A DNA stretch of 64,000 nucleotides from Deferribacter desulfuricans SSM1 (lineage in GTDB: Bacteria; Chrysiogenota; Deferribacteres; Deferribacterales; Deferribacteraceae), in NCBI RefSeq assembly GCF_000010985.1, contig NC_013939.1, positions 186,001 to 250,000 of the forward strand. The letters run 5' to 3'. The notes under the pieces are model-generated. The model was not told the DNA's origin, searched no databases, and saw nothing but the letters and a program-made list of their open reading frames with translations. Every line of letters starts with the position of its first letter. The first letter of the stretch is position 1. The translations under genes were made by a program, and so were the position numbers. Positions 44,553 to 53,136 of the stretch are shown here, piece after piece.

Positions 44553-45149
44553 ATGGAATCTTTTGTAGAAAATATATTTGAAGAGATGAAAGAAACATTA
44601 AACAAATTTACTGCAAAAAATAAGAATCTACTTATTGCAATAGCTCAAGAGATTGCGGATTGCTTTATGGAAGAGGGTAAATTGCTTATTTTTGGTAATG
44701 GTGGAAGTGCTGCTGATGCCCAGCATATTGCTGCAGAGTTTATAAATAGATTCAAGATTGAAAGACCATCGCTTCCTGCAATAGCTTTGACTACTGATAC
44801 TTCTGTGCTAACATCTATCAGTAACGATTACGATTTTAATCAGGTATTTTTAAAACAAGTAATGGCATTGGCTGATGAAAGGGATATCGTTTGGGGTATT
44901 TCTACCAGTGGTAACTCAGAGAATGTAATAAATGCCCTTAGGTTTGCTGCAACAAATGATATCAAAACAATCGGCTTTACTGGTAAAGATGGTGGTAAAA
45001 TGAATGGGCTTTGCGATTTACTTTTAGTGGTGGATTCAGATAATACTGCAAGGATACAAGAGATGCATATTGCTGCAGCACATATAATTTGTGAGCTCGT
45101 TGATGAGATTATGTTTGGTAGATTTTCAGATATGTTAGAGGATGAATGA
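44553..45149 (+). CDS. gmhA: Sedoheptulose 7-phosphate isomerase
   Basis: A 198-residue SIS-domain enzyme that makes D-glycero-D-manno-heptose 7-phosphate, the first step to ADP-heptose of LPS inner core. FGNGGSAADAQHIAAEF (about 49-65) is the GmhA signature; STSGNSENV and the C-terminal QEMHIAAAHIICE with a metal/catalytic His are present. It overlaps the adenylyltransferase gene by 4 bases. Confidence 0.95.
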   Translation: MESFVENIFEEMKETLNKFTAKNKNLLIAIAQEIADCFMEEGKLLIFGNGGSAADAQHIAAEFINRFKIERPSLPAIALTTDTSVLTSISNDYDFNQVFLKQVMALADERDIVWGISTSGNSENVINALRFAATNDIKTIGFTGKDGGKMNGLCDLLLVVDSDNTARIQEMHIAAAHIICELVDEIMFGRFSDMLEDE

Positions 45150-45622
45150 TGGAAAATATCATTTTTGATGTGGATAAATTAGTTAATATTATTGATAGAA
45201 AAGGTAAAAAAGTTGTTTTTACGAATGGATGTTTTGATATAGTGCATTATGGACATATATCTTATCTTTATAAAGCAAAAGAACTTGGAGATATTTTAGT
45301 TGTGGCATTAAATAGCGATGAATCTGTAAAGAGGTTAAAAGGGGAGAAAAGACCTATAAATAGTTTAAAAGAACGAGCAGCTTTAATTGCTTCTTTAAAA
45401 CCTGTGGACTATGTGACTATGTTTGAAGAGGATACACCTTATAACATTATTAAAAAGATAAAACCTGATGTGCTTGTAAAGGGTGGTGATTGGAAAGAGG
45501 ATGAAATTGTTGGCTCTGATATTGTAAAAAGCTATGGTGGAGAGGTTTATTCTTTAAATTTTGTGGAAGGGTTTGCAACAACAAATATTATAGAAAAGAT
45601 TATTGATTTATATTGTAAATAA
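45146..45622 (+). CDS. rfaE2: D-glycero-beta-D-manno-heptose 1-phosphate adenylyltransferase
   Basis: A 158-residue nucleotidyltransferase corresponding to the C-terminal domain of HldE. NGCFDIVHYGHISYL (HxGH, about 26-40) and VKGGDWKEDEIVG are diagnostic. The kinase domain (HldA/RfaE1) is not fused and not in the window, nor is the epimerase HldD. ATGATGG at the start overlaps the gmhA stop, and the TAA overlaps the mfd ATG (TAATG). Confidence 0.94.
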   Translation: MMENIIFDVDKLVNIIDRKGKKVVFTNGCFDIVHYGHISYLYKAKELGDILVVALNSDESVKRLKGEKRPINSLKERAALIASLKPVDYVTMFEEDTPYNIIKKIKPDVLVKGGDWKEDEIVGSDIVKSYGGEVYSLNFVEGFATTNIIEKIIDLYCK

Positions 45623-48600
45623 TGGATAGATCTGTTTTTTCGTCACTTTGGGGATCATCAAAATCATTTTTATTAAGGATGTTACTTAAAGAAAGTCAAA
45701 ATAGCAGTCTTATTATCTGTGAAAACAGAAATGAAATGGAAAAAGTTGTTCAGGAGTTAAACTTTTTTTTGCCAGATACGGAAATATTGAGTTTTCCAGA
45801 ATACACACATGAGCCTTTTGATGAAGTAAAGATTGAATCAAATATTTTATCAGAAAGGGTAACATCTCTAAAAAAGTTGATAACTGATAATGATCAAAAG
45901 GTTGTTGTTGGAACATTCTATTCAATTTTAAAAAAAATTTTTTCTAAAAGTGATTTTAAAAATTCCATTTATTCATTGAAAGTTGGAGATAGTATCAGTT
46001 TTGATGAGCTAAGATATATTTTAGGATATTTAGGATATGTTGAAGTTGAATATGTAGGGGATAAAGGGGAATTTATACAAAGAGGCGATTTTTTTGAGAT
46101 TTTCCTTATAGACAAGGAATATCCTGTAAGATGTGAGTTTTTTGATGATGAATTAGAAGCTATTTATTATTTTGATCCTGTGACAATAAAAAAGGTAAAA
46201 GATGTTGATGCTATTGATATTTTACCTGCAAATGAGATTTTATGTGATGAAGAGGATTTAATAAAAAATATTAAAGATGAAACAGTAAGAGAAAGAATTA
46301 AAGAATTTGGTAAATTTGCCGGTGTTCATTGGTATGCCCCTTATGTACAAAAGCTTACCCCTTTTTGGGAATACTTGGGGGAAGTTGAATCAGTTTATTT
46401 TTTAGGGGATGGTTTTCAAAATAAAATAGAAAATTATTTTGATTACCTTTTAGATAAATTTGAGGAATCTCATCATTTTTATAATTATAAAGAAATTTTT
46501 GCTTCTAAAAATGAATTAGAAGCATTTTTGGATAAACATGAGTTTGTTATATTAAGTGAAGTTGATGAGAGCTCAGAAAAACTCCCCTTTAGAGTATCTT
46601 CCTCTATTAATTTTTTTACACCTGAAGGGACAAATGTTTATAACAATGCTGAAAGGTTTATCGATAGGCTAAAAAGCTTAATAAAAGATGGATATTCTGC
46701 TGTTATTTCTTTTAATAATAAGCGGTTTAAAGAAATTTTTACACAATTTTTGAAAGAGCATGAAATAGCATTTGTTGAGGGGAGTAAATTTTACGATTTA
46801 GATAAATGTGGTGTTTTGATAATTGATGCAAACTTTTCAGGTGGTTTTATCAGCGAAAACTATAAGTTGGCTGTTTTTACGGATTATGAGATATTCGGTT
46901 TTCAAAAGAAAGCAAAAAAAACTAAGAAAAAAGAGGTATTTAAGACCAATATCTCTGATTTAGAAGAAGGGGATTATGTAGTTCATGTTGATTATGGTAT
47001 TGGAATATATCGAGGTATTGAAAATAAAGAGATAGGTGGGATAAAGGGAGATTATATAAAAGTAGAATTTGAAAATGGGGAAAACCTTTATATACCTATT
47101 TCAAATATTGGACTTTTGCAAAAATATATCGGTACAAAAGGTGGTACTCCAAAGCTGAGCAACCTTCAGTCAAATAGATGGAAAAAATTAAAAGAGCAGG
47201 CATATAAAAGTGCTAAAAAACTCGCTGTTGATATTTTAAAAATTTATGCGGAGAGAAAGAGTAGGAGAGGTTTTGCTTTTACAAAGAGTGGGGAGATTTT
47301 AAAAACGGTTGAACTTAGATTTCCTTATGAAGAAACAGAGGATCAAATAGTTGTTATCAATGAAGTATTTAATGATATGGAAAGTGAAACCCCTATGGAA
47401 AGACTCGTTTGTGGAGATGTGGGCTTTGGAAAGACAGAGGTGGCAATAAGGGCAGCTGCAAAAGCTGTGGAAAATTATAAGCAGGTAGCGATTTTGGCTC
47501 CAACGACTGTTTTAGTAAGACAGCACTATCAAAATTTCATAGAAAGATTTAAAGATATGCCTGTTGAAATAGATTATATTTCGAGATTTAAAACATCAAG
47601 AGAGATAAAAAGGGCTCTGGAAAGGTTAAAAAAAGGGGAGATAGATATAATTATAGGGACACATAGATTGCTTTCTAAAGATGTAGAATTTTATGATTTA
47701 GGTTTACTAATTGTGGATGAGGAGCAGCGTTTTGGTGTAAATCATAAAGAGAAAATAAAGGCATTAAAAAGTAATATAGATGTTTTGACATTGACAGCCA
47801 CACCAATTCCAAGAACATTACAGCTTTCTCTAAGCGGTTTAAGGGATATGAGCATAATTAACACTCCTCCGCAAGATAGAGAACCTGTTTCGATAAAGAT
47901 TATTAAAAACGATGAAGAGTTAAATAATGCAATTTTAAAAGAATTAAAAAGGGGTGGGCAGGTCTATTTTTTACATAATAAAGTTGAAGATATAGAAAAA
48001 ATAGCCTATATGCTCAAAGAAAAATTCCCACTATCAAATACTTCTATTGCACATGGGCAGATGGATGCAAAAGTGTTAGATGAGGTCTTTGAAAAGTTTT
48101 ATCAAGGTGATGTGGATATTTTGGTATGTACAACAATTATCGAAAATGGTCTTGATATAGCAAATGCAAATACAATTGTTATAAATAATGCTCACACCTT
48201 TGGGCTTGCTCAGCTTTATCAATTGAAAGGGAGAGTTGGTAGGGGTAATAAGAGAGGGTATTGTTATTTACGAATTCCTCAAAATGCAAAAATCAATGAA
48301 GTGGCAAGGAAAAGGTTAAAAATCATAAGCCAACTGTCTGATTTAGGTAGTGGTTTTAAGATTTCAACTTATGATTTACAGATTAGAGGTGCTGGAGATC
48401 TGTTAGGTGCAGAGCAATCAGGTTTTGTGGTAAATGTTGGTTATGAGCTTTATGTGCAGATGATAAATGAAGCGATAAATGAGTTAAAAGGGCATAAAAC
48501 TGATTTAAATAAAACTGAGATAAATTCTAATTTCCCTCATTATATCCCCGCATCTTATATCCCTTCACACAGAGAGAGAATAGAATACTATAGAAAGATT

Positions 48601-48957
48601 TCTAAACTAATAACTAAGGAAGACATCGATAACATAAAAGAGGATTTATCTGTTTTTTATGGAGACATACCAGAAGAGACAATGAACTTAATTTATTTAA
48701 TGTGTTTGAAAAATATATTTTCGGTTTTAGGTGTTAAAACGGCAACATTTTTTAAAAATAGCGTTAATATGGTTTTTCTTGATAAAAATGATTTTGACGT
48801 AAATATTTTCTTATCAAAATTAAAAAATAATGATAAGTTAGTGGCAAACTTTAAGAACGGTAATATAATGAGTATTGTTTATAAAGGGGAGGAAAGTTTT
48901 TTGGTAGCGCTGTTTAGCTTTTTTGAAGATTATATGAGAGTTGCTGAAAAGGTATGA
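45622..48957 (+). CDS. mfd: Transcription-repair coupling factor
   Basis: An 1111-residue translocase that removes RNA polymerase stalled at DNA lesions and recruits UvrA. Order: UvrB-homology modules (about 1-300), the RNA polymerase-interacting CarD-like domain (about 440-540, DYVVHVDYGIGIYRG), helicase motor with Walker A GDVGFGKTEVAIRAA and DEEQ (VDEEQRFGV), TRG motif (RTLQLSLSG) and the C-terminal D7 domain. Length is normal for Mfd. It overlaps rfaE2 at TAATG and the PpiC lipoprotein gene by 4 bases. Confidence 0.97.
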   Translation: MDRSVFSSLWGSSKSFLLRMLLKESQNSSLIICENRNEMEKVVQELNFFLPDTEILSFPEYTHEPFDEVKIESNILSERVTSLKKLITDNDQKVVVGTFYSILKKIFSKSDFKNSIYSLKVGDSISFDELRYILGYLGYVEVEYVGDKGEFIQRGDFFEIFLIDKEYPVRCEFFDDELEAIYYFDPVTIKKVKDVDAIDILPANEILCDEEDLIKNIKDETVRERIKEFGKFAGVHWYAPYVQKLTPFWEYLGEVESVYFLGDGFQNKIENYFDYLLDKFEESHHFYNYKEIFASKNELEAFLDKHEFVILSEVDESSEKLPFRVSSSINFFTPEGTNVYNNAERFIDRLKSLIKDGYSAVISFNNKRFKEIFTQFLKEHEIAFVEGSKFYDLDKCGVLIIDANFSGGFISENYKLAVFTDYEIFGFQKKAKKTKKKEVFKTNISDLEEGDYVVHVDYGIGIYRGIENKEIGGIKGDYIKVEFENGENLYIPISNIGLLQKYIGTKGGTPKLSNLQSNRWKKLKEQAYKSAKKLAVDILKIYAERKSRRGFAFTKSGEILKTVELRFPYEETEDQIVVINEVFNDMESETPMERLVCGDVGFGKTEVAIRAAAKAVENYKQVAILAPTTVLVRQHYQNFIERFKDMPVEIDYISRFKTSREIKRALERLKKGEIDIIIGTHRLLSKDVEFYDLGLLIVDEEQRFGVNHKEKIKALKSNIDVLTLTATPIPRTLQLSLSGLRDMSIINTPPQDREPVSIKIIKNDEELNNAILKELKRGGQVYFLHNKVEDIEKIAYMLKEKFPLSNTSIAHGQMDAKVLDEVFEKFYQGDVDILVCTTIIENGLDIANANTIVINNAHTFGLAQLYQLKGRVGRGNKRGYCYLRIPQNAKINEVARKRLKIISQLSDLGSGFKISTYDLQIRGAGDLLGAEQSGFVVNVGYELYVQMINEAINELKGHKTDLNKTEINSNFPHYIPASYIPSHRERIEYYRKISKLITKEDIDNIKEDLSVFYGDIPEETMNLIYLMCLKNIFSVLGVKTATFFKNSVNMVFLDKNDFDVNIFLSKLKNNDKLVANFKNGNIMSIVYKGEESFLVALFSFFEDYMRVAEKV

Positions 48958-49943
48958 AAAAATATTTAAGTGTTTTTGCCATTTTTTTTATTTTTGTTAT
49001 TTTTAGCTGTAACAGTGAAAAGGTAGAAAAAAAAAGTTTAGACAATAATAGTGCACAACTTGTAAAAAAAGTAGTGAATTTAGATGAAGCAGTTGTTGTA
49101 ATTAATAATAACGCTTATTATCGTAATGATGTGATGAATTTTATATACTTCAATTTTCCAGGCGTTACAGAAGATGATTTTAATAAGGATAATCTAACCC
49201 AGTTATTTATAAACGAGTTTATTAAATTTCAATTATTATTGAGTGATGTTAAAAAAAATAATGTTAAGGTTAGTAGTGAGAAACTTAATAGTATTATGAA
49301 TAAAATAGAGAAAATTGGGGAAGATTCTTTTGTTATTGATTTTCCAATTTCTTTAGAAGAATATAAGAAGCTTTTAAAAGAAAGCTTGATTGTAAAAGAA
49401 TGGCTAAACAGATTGATAGAAAAAAATATTACAGTTAGTGAGGATGAGGTAAAAAATAAATATAATAAAATTGATAAAACTAAAAAATCCATAGTAAAGT
49501 ATCATGTTTTACATATTGTAACAGCAAACTATAAAGATGCTTTAAATGCTAGAAGAGCTTTACTTCGAGGAAAAAGTTTTAAAGAGGTTGCTTTGAAATA
49601 TTCTGTGGGGCCAGAGAAAGACCAAGGAGGAGATTTAGGATATATTGTATTGGACGATATGCCAGTTATTTTCCAGAAGATTAAAAGGCTAAGGATAAAA
49701 AGGATAAGTCCTGTTTATAAATCTGACTATGGTTATCATATATTCCAAGTATTGGATAAAAAAAAGGAAGTAGAAGTAGGATATGAGGTTTTAAAACCTA
49801 GATTATATCAAGAAATATTTGCAGAAAAAGTAGAAAAATTTATAAATGACTATGTGGAGGTACTTAAGAAAAATGCGAAAATTACCATTAATATTGATAA
49901 TCTTAATATTGTTAGTGACAATAGCTCAGTCAAAAATAATTGA
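48954..49943 (+). CDS. PpiC-type peptidyl-prolyl isomerase lipoprotein
   Basis: A 329-residue lipoprotein: hydrophobic signal with lipobox VIFSC (Cys19), a SurA/PrsA-like helical N-terminal part (about 45-175), then one parvulin domain (about 178-280, VLHIVTANYKDALNARRALLRGKSF, GGDLGYI, YGYHIFQVLD). It probably acts in the periplasm on outer-membrane or secreted proteins. It overlaps mfd by 4 bases and the next PpiC gene by 71 bases in another frame. Confidence 0.9.
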   Translation: MKKYLSVFAIFFIFVIFSCNSEKVEKKSLDNNSAQLVKKVVNLDEAVVVINNNAYYRNDVMNFIYFNFPGVTEDDFNKDNLTQLFINEFIKFQLLLSDVKKNNVKVSSEKLNSIMNKIEKIGEDSFVIDFPISLEEYKKLLKESLIVKEWLNRLIEKNITVSEDEVKNKYNKIDKTKKSIVKYHVLHIVTANYKDALNARRALLRGKSFKEVALKYSVGPEKDQGGDLGYIVLDDMPVIFQKIKRLRIKRISPVYKSDYGYHIFQVLDKKKEVEVGYEVLKPRLYQEIFAEKVEKFINDYVEVLKKNAKITINIDNLNIVSDNSSVKNN

Positions 49944-50787
49944 TAAAGTTGTTGCTATTGTTGGTGATAAAATAATCACCCAGTATGATGTGGAAAGTTT
50001 TAATCCAAAACAGGTAAAAAAGATTTATTCAATAAAAGATGAAGCAACTAGAGAAAAGTTACTTAAAAAATATTATAAAGAGGTTTTGGACTTTTTGGTA
50101 AATCAATATGTGCTGGAAATTGCTGCGGAAAGAGAAGGTATTAAAGTGAGTGAGTCAGAAGTTGAGAACGCTTTAAATGAAGTTTTAACTAAAAATAATA
50201 TTACTATTGAGCAACTGGAAAAGGTATTGGAAGAAAACAATTTGACACTTGCTAAATATAAGTATCAGCTCAAAAATGAGATTTTAAATGCAAGAATCCG
50301 TAATGCATTGATTTTACCAAAACTTGTTGTTACAGAAGAGGATATTAAGCATTATATTGATGAGCATAACAAGGAATTGAAACTTGATGACCAGTTTGAG
50401 CTGAGGATAATAAAGATTAAAGATAAAAACAGGTTAGATGAAATAGAAAAATTTTTAAAGAAAGGTGGTTCTTTTGCTGATGCTGCTATAAAGTATTCTG
50501 TTGATAAAACAGCAAAATCTGGAGGTTATATTGGTTGGATTAAGCTGAATCATTTACCAGAAAAAATTAGAGAAAAAGTTAAGGGGTATAAAGAAGGTGA
50601 TATTGTAAAAATAGAAGATAATGGTGAAATTACTTTGTTGTTTATAGAAAATTTTAAGAGTAAATATGATATTGATGATAAGATGAAAGATGAAATAGTT
50701 AAAAAAATAAAAGAAAAGATGTATCCTGATGTTGTTAAAAACTGGCTTGAAAAGCATAAGGCAACAATTTTTATAAAGTATATGTAA
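49873..50787 (+). CDS. SurA-like periplasmic peptidyl-prolyl isomerase
   Basis: A 304-residue protein with a signal peptide (MRKLPLILIILILLVTIAQS, about 1-20). The SurA N-terminal chaperone motif IIDKVVAIVGDKIIT follows, then a single parvulin domain (about 175-270, FELRIIKIKDKNRL, SGGYIGWI). SurA of enterobacteria has two parvulin domains; this is the short form. The ATG at 49873 is chosen for the signal peptide; GGAGG lies 12 bases upstream, further than usual. It begins 71 bases before the end of the upstream PpiC gene. Confidence 0.87.
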   Translation: MRKLPLILIILILLVTIAQSKIIDKVVAIVGDKIITQYDVESFNPKQVKKIYSIKDEATREKLLKKYYKEVLDFLVNQYVLEIAAEREGIKVSESEVENALNEVLTKNNITIEQLEKVLEENNLTLAKYKYQLKNEILNARIRNALILPKLVVTEEDIKHYIDEHNKELKLDDQFELRIIKIKDKNRLDEIEKFLKKGGSFADAAIKYSVDKTAKSGGYIGWIKLNHLPEKIREKVKGYKEGDIVKIEDNGEITLLFIENFKSKYDIDDKMKDEIVKKIKEKMYPDVVKNWLEKHKATIFIKYM

Positions 50788-50788
50788 T

Positions 50789-51070
50789 ATGAGACTGGAT
50801 AAGTTTTTAAAAGTAACAATGCTGATTAAAAGAAGGTCGGTTGCCAATGAGGCTGCAGATGAAGGGTTTATTTATGTAAATGGCAGAAAAGCTAAGGCCT
50901 CAACTAAAATTAAAGTGGGTGATAAAATATTGCTTGATATGTGGAATTATAAAAAAGAAGTATTTGTAAAAGCTTTACCTGAGACAAAGGGGGGTATTCC
51001 TAAAAAAGATGTCGATAAATATATCGAAGTTTTAAGCTATGAGCCAAAGCATACAGACGATTTCATTTAA
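50789..51070 (+). CDS. S4-domain RNA-binding protein (RqcP/Hsp15-like)
   Basis: A 93-residue single S4 domain, MRLDKFLKVTMLIKRRS at the N-terminus and EGFIYVNGRKAKAST in the middle, as in Hsp15 and YabO/RqcP. These bind 50S subunits with stalled peptidyl-tRNA and aid quality control. It is the last gene of the gmhA-rfaE2-mfd-ppiC-surA group, one base after the previous stop. Confidence 0.9.
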   Translation: MRLDKFLKVTMLIKRRSVANEAADEGFIYVNGRKAKASTKIKVGDKILLDMWNYKKEVFVKALPETKGGIPKKDVDKYIEVLSYEPKHTDDFI

Positions 51071-51086
51071 ATATTTTAACAACTGT

Positions 51087-51183
51087 TGGCGGGAGTGGGA
51101 AGGGATCGAACCTTCCGCCCGCTAAGATAACGGGCCAATCGGCTTTGAAGGCCGCGGGGAGCACCAGCTTCCCAACCACTCCC
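51087..51183 (-). tRNA. selC: tRNA-Sec (anticodon UCA)
   Basis: Read on the minus strand: an 8-pair acceptor stem GGGAGTGG/CCACTCCC, discriminator G and encoded CCA. The anticodon stem CGGC/GCCG has loop CTTCAAA (anticodon TCA), and a long variable arm contains GCCCG/CGGGC. The T arm is GAAGG-TTCGATC-CCTTC. The 8-pair acceptor, long variable arm and UGA-reading anticodon together are specific to selenocysteine tRNA. The gene begins 5 bases after the stop of the cNMP-binding protein gene on the same strand. Its presence implies SelA, SelB, SelD and at least one selenoprotein elsewhere in the genome. Confidence 0.95.
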
Positions 51184-51188
51184 AACTT

Positions 51189-51671
51189 TTAGATTATATC
51201 TTTTATTAAAGAAGCTTTTAAAATCAACTTTATTCTTTCTTCTACTTTGTATAACCTTTCAGCTAATGTTACTGCAAATATAGAATTTAGTTTAGAAAAT
51301 AACAATTTATTTTCTCTTTTCAAGGTGTCATATGCTATTGAATCAAAGCTGAGGAGAGTGATATCTGTTTTTGCAAAAACATTTGCGGATCTTGGGTGGT
51401 TTGTAAGTATTGCCATTTCACCAAAAAACTCTCCTTCATTGAGAGTTGTGATGAAAAAAACAACTTCTTCAGTAATAGATTTACTGACACCAGCCTGACC
51501 TTCCACGATTATATAAAATTTGTCCCCTTTTGAACCTTCTTTAATAATCATTTCTCCCTTTTCAAATGTTTCCACTTTACAATATGATACAAACTCTTCT
51601 AATTCTTCCTTTGTAAAGTCTATAAATTTGGGATTTAATTTGATTTTGGCTAAATAATTGCTTGCATCCAT
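51189..51671 (-). CDS. Stand-alone cyclic-nucleotide-binding-domain protein
   Basis: A 160-residue cNMP-binding (CRP-like) domain with strands around MIIKEGSKGDKFYIIVEG and the phosphate-binding cassette GEFFGEMAILTNHPRSANV (about 88-106). It lacks the DNA-binding helix-turn-helix of CRP; the last 35 residues are one amphipathic helix. It may sense cAMP or c-di-GMP-like ligands, or have lost ligand binding, and act through protein contacts. Divergent from fumC, 60 bases away. Confidence 0.88.
   Translation of the reverse strand: MDASNYLAKIKLNPKFIDFTKEELEEFVSYCKVETFEKGEMIIKEGSKGDKFYIIVEGQAGVSKSITEEVVFFITTLNEGEFFGEMAILTNHPRSANVFAKTDITLLSFDSIAYDTLKRENKLLFSKLNSIFAVTLAERLYKVEERIKLILKASLIKDII
51193..51221 (-). 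promoter_or_regulatory. Candidate tRNA-Sec promoter inside the cNMP gene end
   Basis: On the minus strand TTAAAA (51221-51216), a 17-base spacer and TATAAT (51198-51193), placed nine bases before the tRNA 5' end. The -10 overlaps the last codons of the upstream coding region. Confidence 0.5.
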
Positions 51672-51731
51672 CTAAACCCTCCTTATATTTCAAAGTATAT
51701 TATAAAAAATATATTTTGAAAAGGGGTAGTT

Positions 51732-53111
51732 ATGAAGTACAGAGAAGAAAAAGATAGTATGGGGATTATGAAAGTTCCTGAAAATGCTTATTATGGGGCT
51801 CAGACTGCAAGAGCAGTTGAAAATTTTAAAATCAGTGGAAAAGGGCTTCCTAAAGAGTTTATTTATGCTGTTTGTGAAATAAAAAGAGGTGCAGCAATAG
51901 CAAACAGGAAGTTAGGATTATTAGATGAGAAAATTGCAGATGCTATAGTTCTTGCAGCAGAAGAGGTTATTGCAGGAAAACTTGATGATCAATTTCCTGT
52001 TGATGTATATCAGACAGGTTCAGGGACTTCAACAAATATGAATGTAAATGAAGTAATTGCTAATAGAGCATGCGAAATATTAGATGGTAAAAAGGGGGAC
52101 AAACATTTGTGCCATCCAAATGATCATATTAATAAAGGGCAATCAAGTAATGATGTAATTCCATCTGCCATTCATATCTCTGCTGCGATTCTAACAAAAA
52201 ATAATTTATTGCCTGCATTAACAAAGCTAAAAGATAGCTTATTAATGAAAGAGATAGAATTTAAAGATATTATAAAGATAGGTAGGACTCATTTGATGGA
52301 TGCAGTCCCTGTTACATTGGGACAGGAGTTTTCCGGTTATAGAACTCAGATAGAAAAGGGGATTAAAAGAGTTGAAATAGGGTTAATGGAGCTTTTAGAG
52401 CTACCTTTAGGAGGAACTGCACTGGGAACAGGTCTCAATACGCATAAAGATTTTGGAAAAATTGCAATAGAAGAGATAAGTAAAAATACAAAATTAAGTT
52501 TTAGGCAAGCTGATAATCTGTTTGAGGGGATTGCAGCTAAGGATGGAGTAGTAAATTTTTGTGGTGCATTAAATACATTAGCTGTCTCTTTAATGAAAAT
52601 TGCAAACGATTTGAGGCTACTCAATTCTGGGCCAAGATGCGGTATCGCAGAAATTACTTTACCATCGCTTCAGCCAGGAAGCTCCATTATGCCTGGAAAA
52701 GTAAATCCTGTAATCCCTGAAGCAGTAATACAAGTGGCTGCAAGGGTAATGGGGAATATGCAAACTATTACAATTGCAGGTAGTAGCGGTCTTTTGGATT
52801 TAAATGTGATGATGCCGTTGATTGCAGATACCTTGATAGAGTCGATTAAGTTGCTTACCAATGCTTCAATTTCATTGGCAGAAAAGTGTGTTGATGGAAT
52901 TGTAGCAAATGTTGATAGGTGTGATGAGCTTGTGGAATGGTCGATGGCACTTGTAACACCTTTAGCACTTAAAATTGGTTATGATGAAGCTGCAAAGATA
53001 GCTTATGAGGCTTTTAATAGAAAAATGAAAGTTAAAGATGTAGTAAAAGAGAAGAAGATTTTAAGTGATGAAGAGATAAAAGAGATTTTTGACCCAAGAA
53101 AAATGGTATAA
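51732..53111 (+). CDS. fumC: Class II fumarase
   Basis: A 459-residue member of the fumarase/aspartase superfamily, interconverting fumarate and malate. TGSGTSTNMNVNEVIANRA (about 97-115), GRTHLMDAVPVTLGQEFSGY and the flexible-loop signature GSSIMPGKVNP (catalytic Ser) are visible. The VNEV and PGKVNP forms favour fumarase over aspartate ammonia-lyase (PAKVNP), although SLQPGSS and NPVIPE are somewhat aspartase-like; argininosuccinate lyase is excluded. Followed by a terminator shared with ppdK. Confidence 0.88.
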   Translation: MKYREEKDSMGIMKVPENAYYGAQTARAVENFKISGKGLPKEFIYAVCEIKRGAAIANRKLGLLDEKIADAIVLAAEEVIAGKLDDQFPVDVYQTGSGTSTNMNVNEVIANRACEILDGKKGDKHLCHPNDHINKGQSSNDVIPSAIHISAAILTKNNLLPALTKLKDSLLMKEIEFKDIIKIGRTHLMDAVPVTLGQEFSGYRTQIEKGIKRVEIGLMELLELPLGGTALGTGLNTHKDFGKIAIEEISKNTKLSFRQADNLFEGIAAKDGVVNFCGALNTLAVSLMKIANDLRLLNSGPRCGIAEITLPSLQPGSSIMPGKVNPVIPEAVIQVAARVMGNMQTITIAGSSGLLDLNVMMPLIADTLIESIKLLTNASISLAEKCVDGIVANVDRCDELVEWSMALVTPLALKIGYDEAAKIAYEAFNRKMKVKDVVKEKKILSDEEIKEIFDPRKMV

Positions 53112-53136
53112 AAAAGAGGGGGTAGCCCCCTCTTTT
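53111..53136. terminator. Bidirectional terminator between fumC and ppdK
   Basis: AAAAGAGGGGG / TAG / CCCCCTCTTTT: a near-perfect palindrome with A and T tracts on either side, placed between convergent stop codons. Confidence 0.9.

Noticed and set aside
50550-50847. Two hydrophobic minus-strand frames opposite the surA-like and S4 genes
   Set aside because: They arise from AT-rich antisense of lysine-rich coding sequence and overlap each other in different frames.
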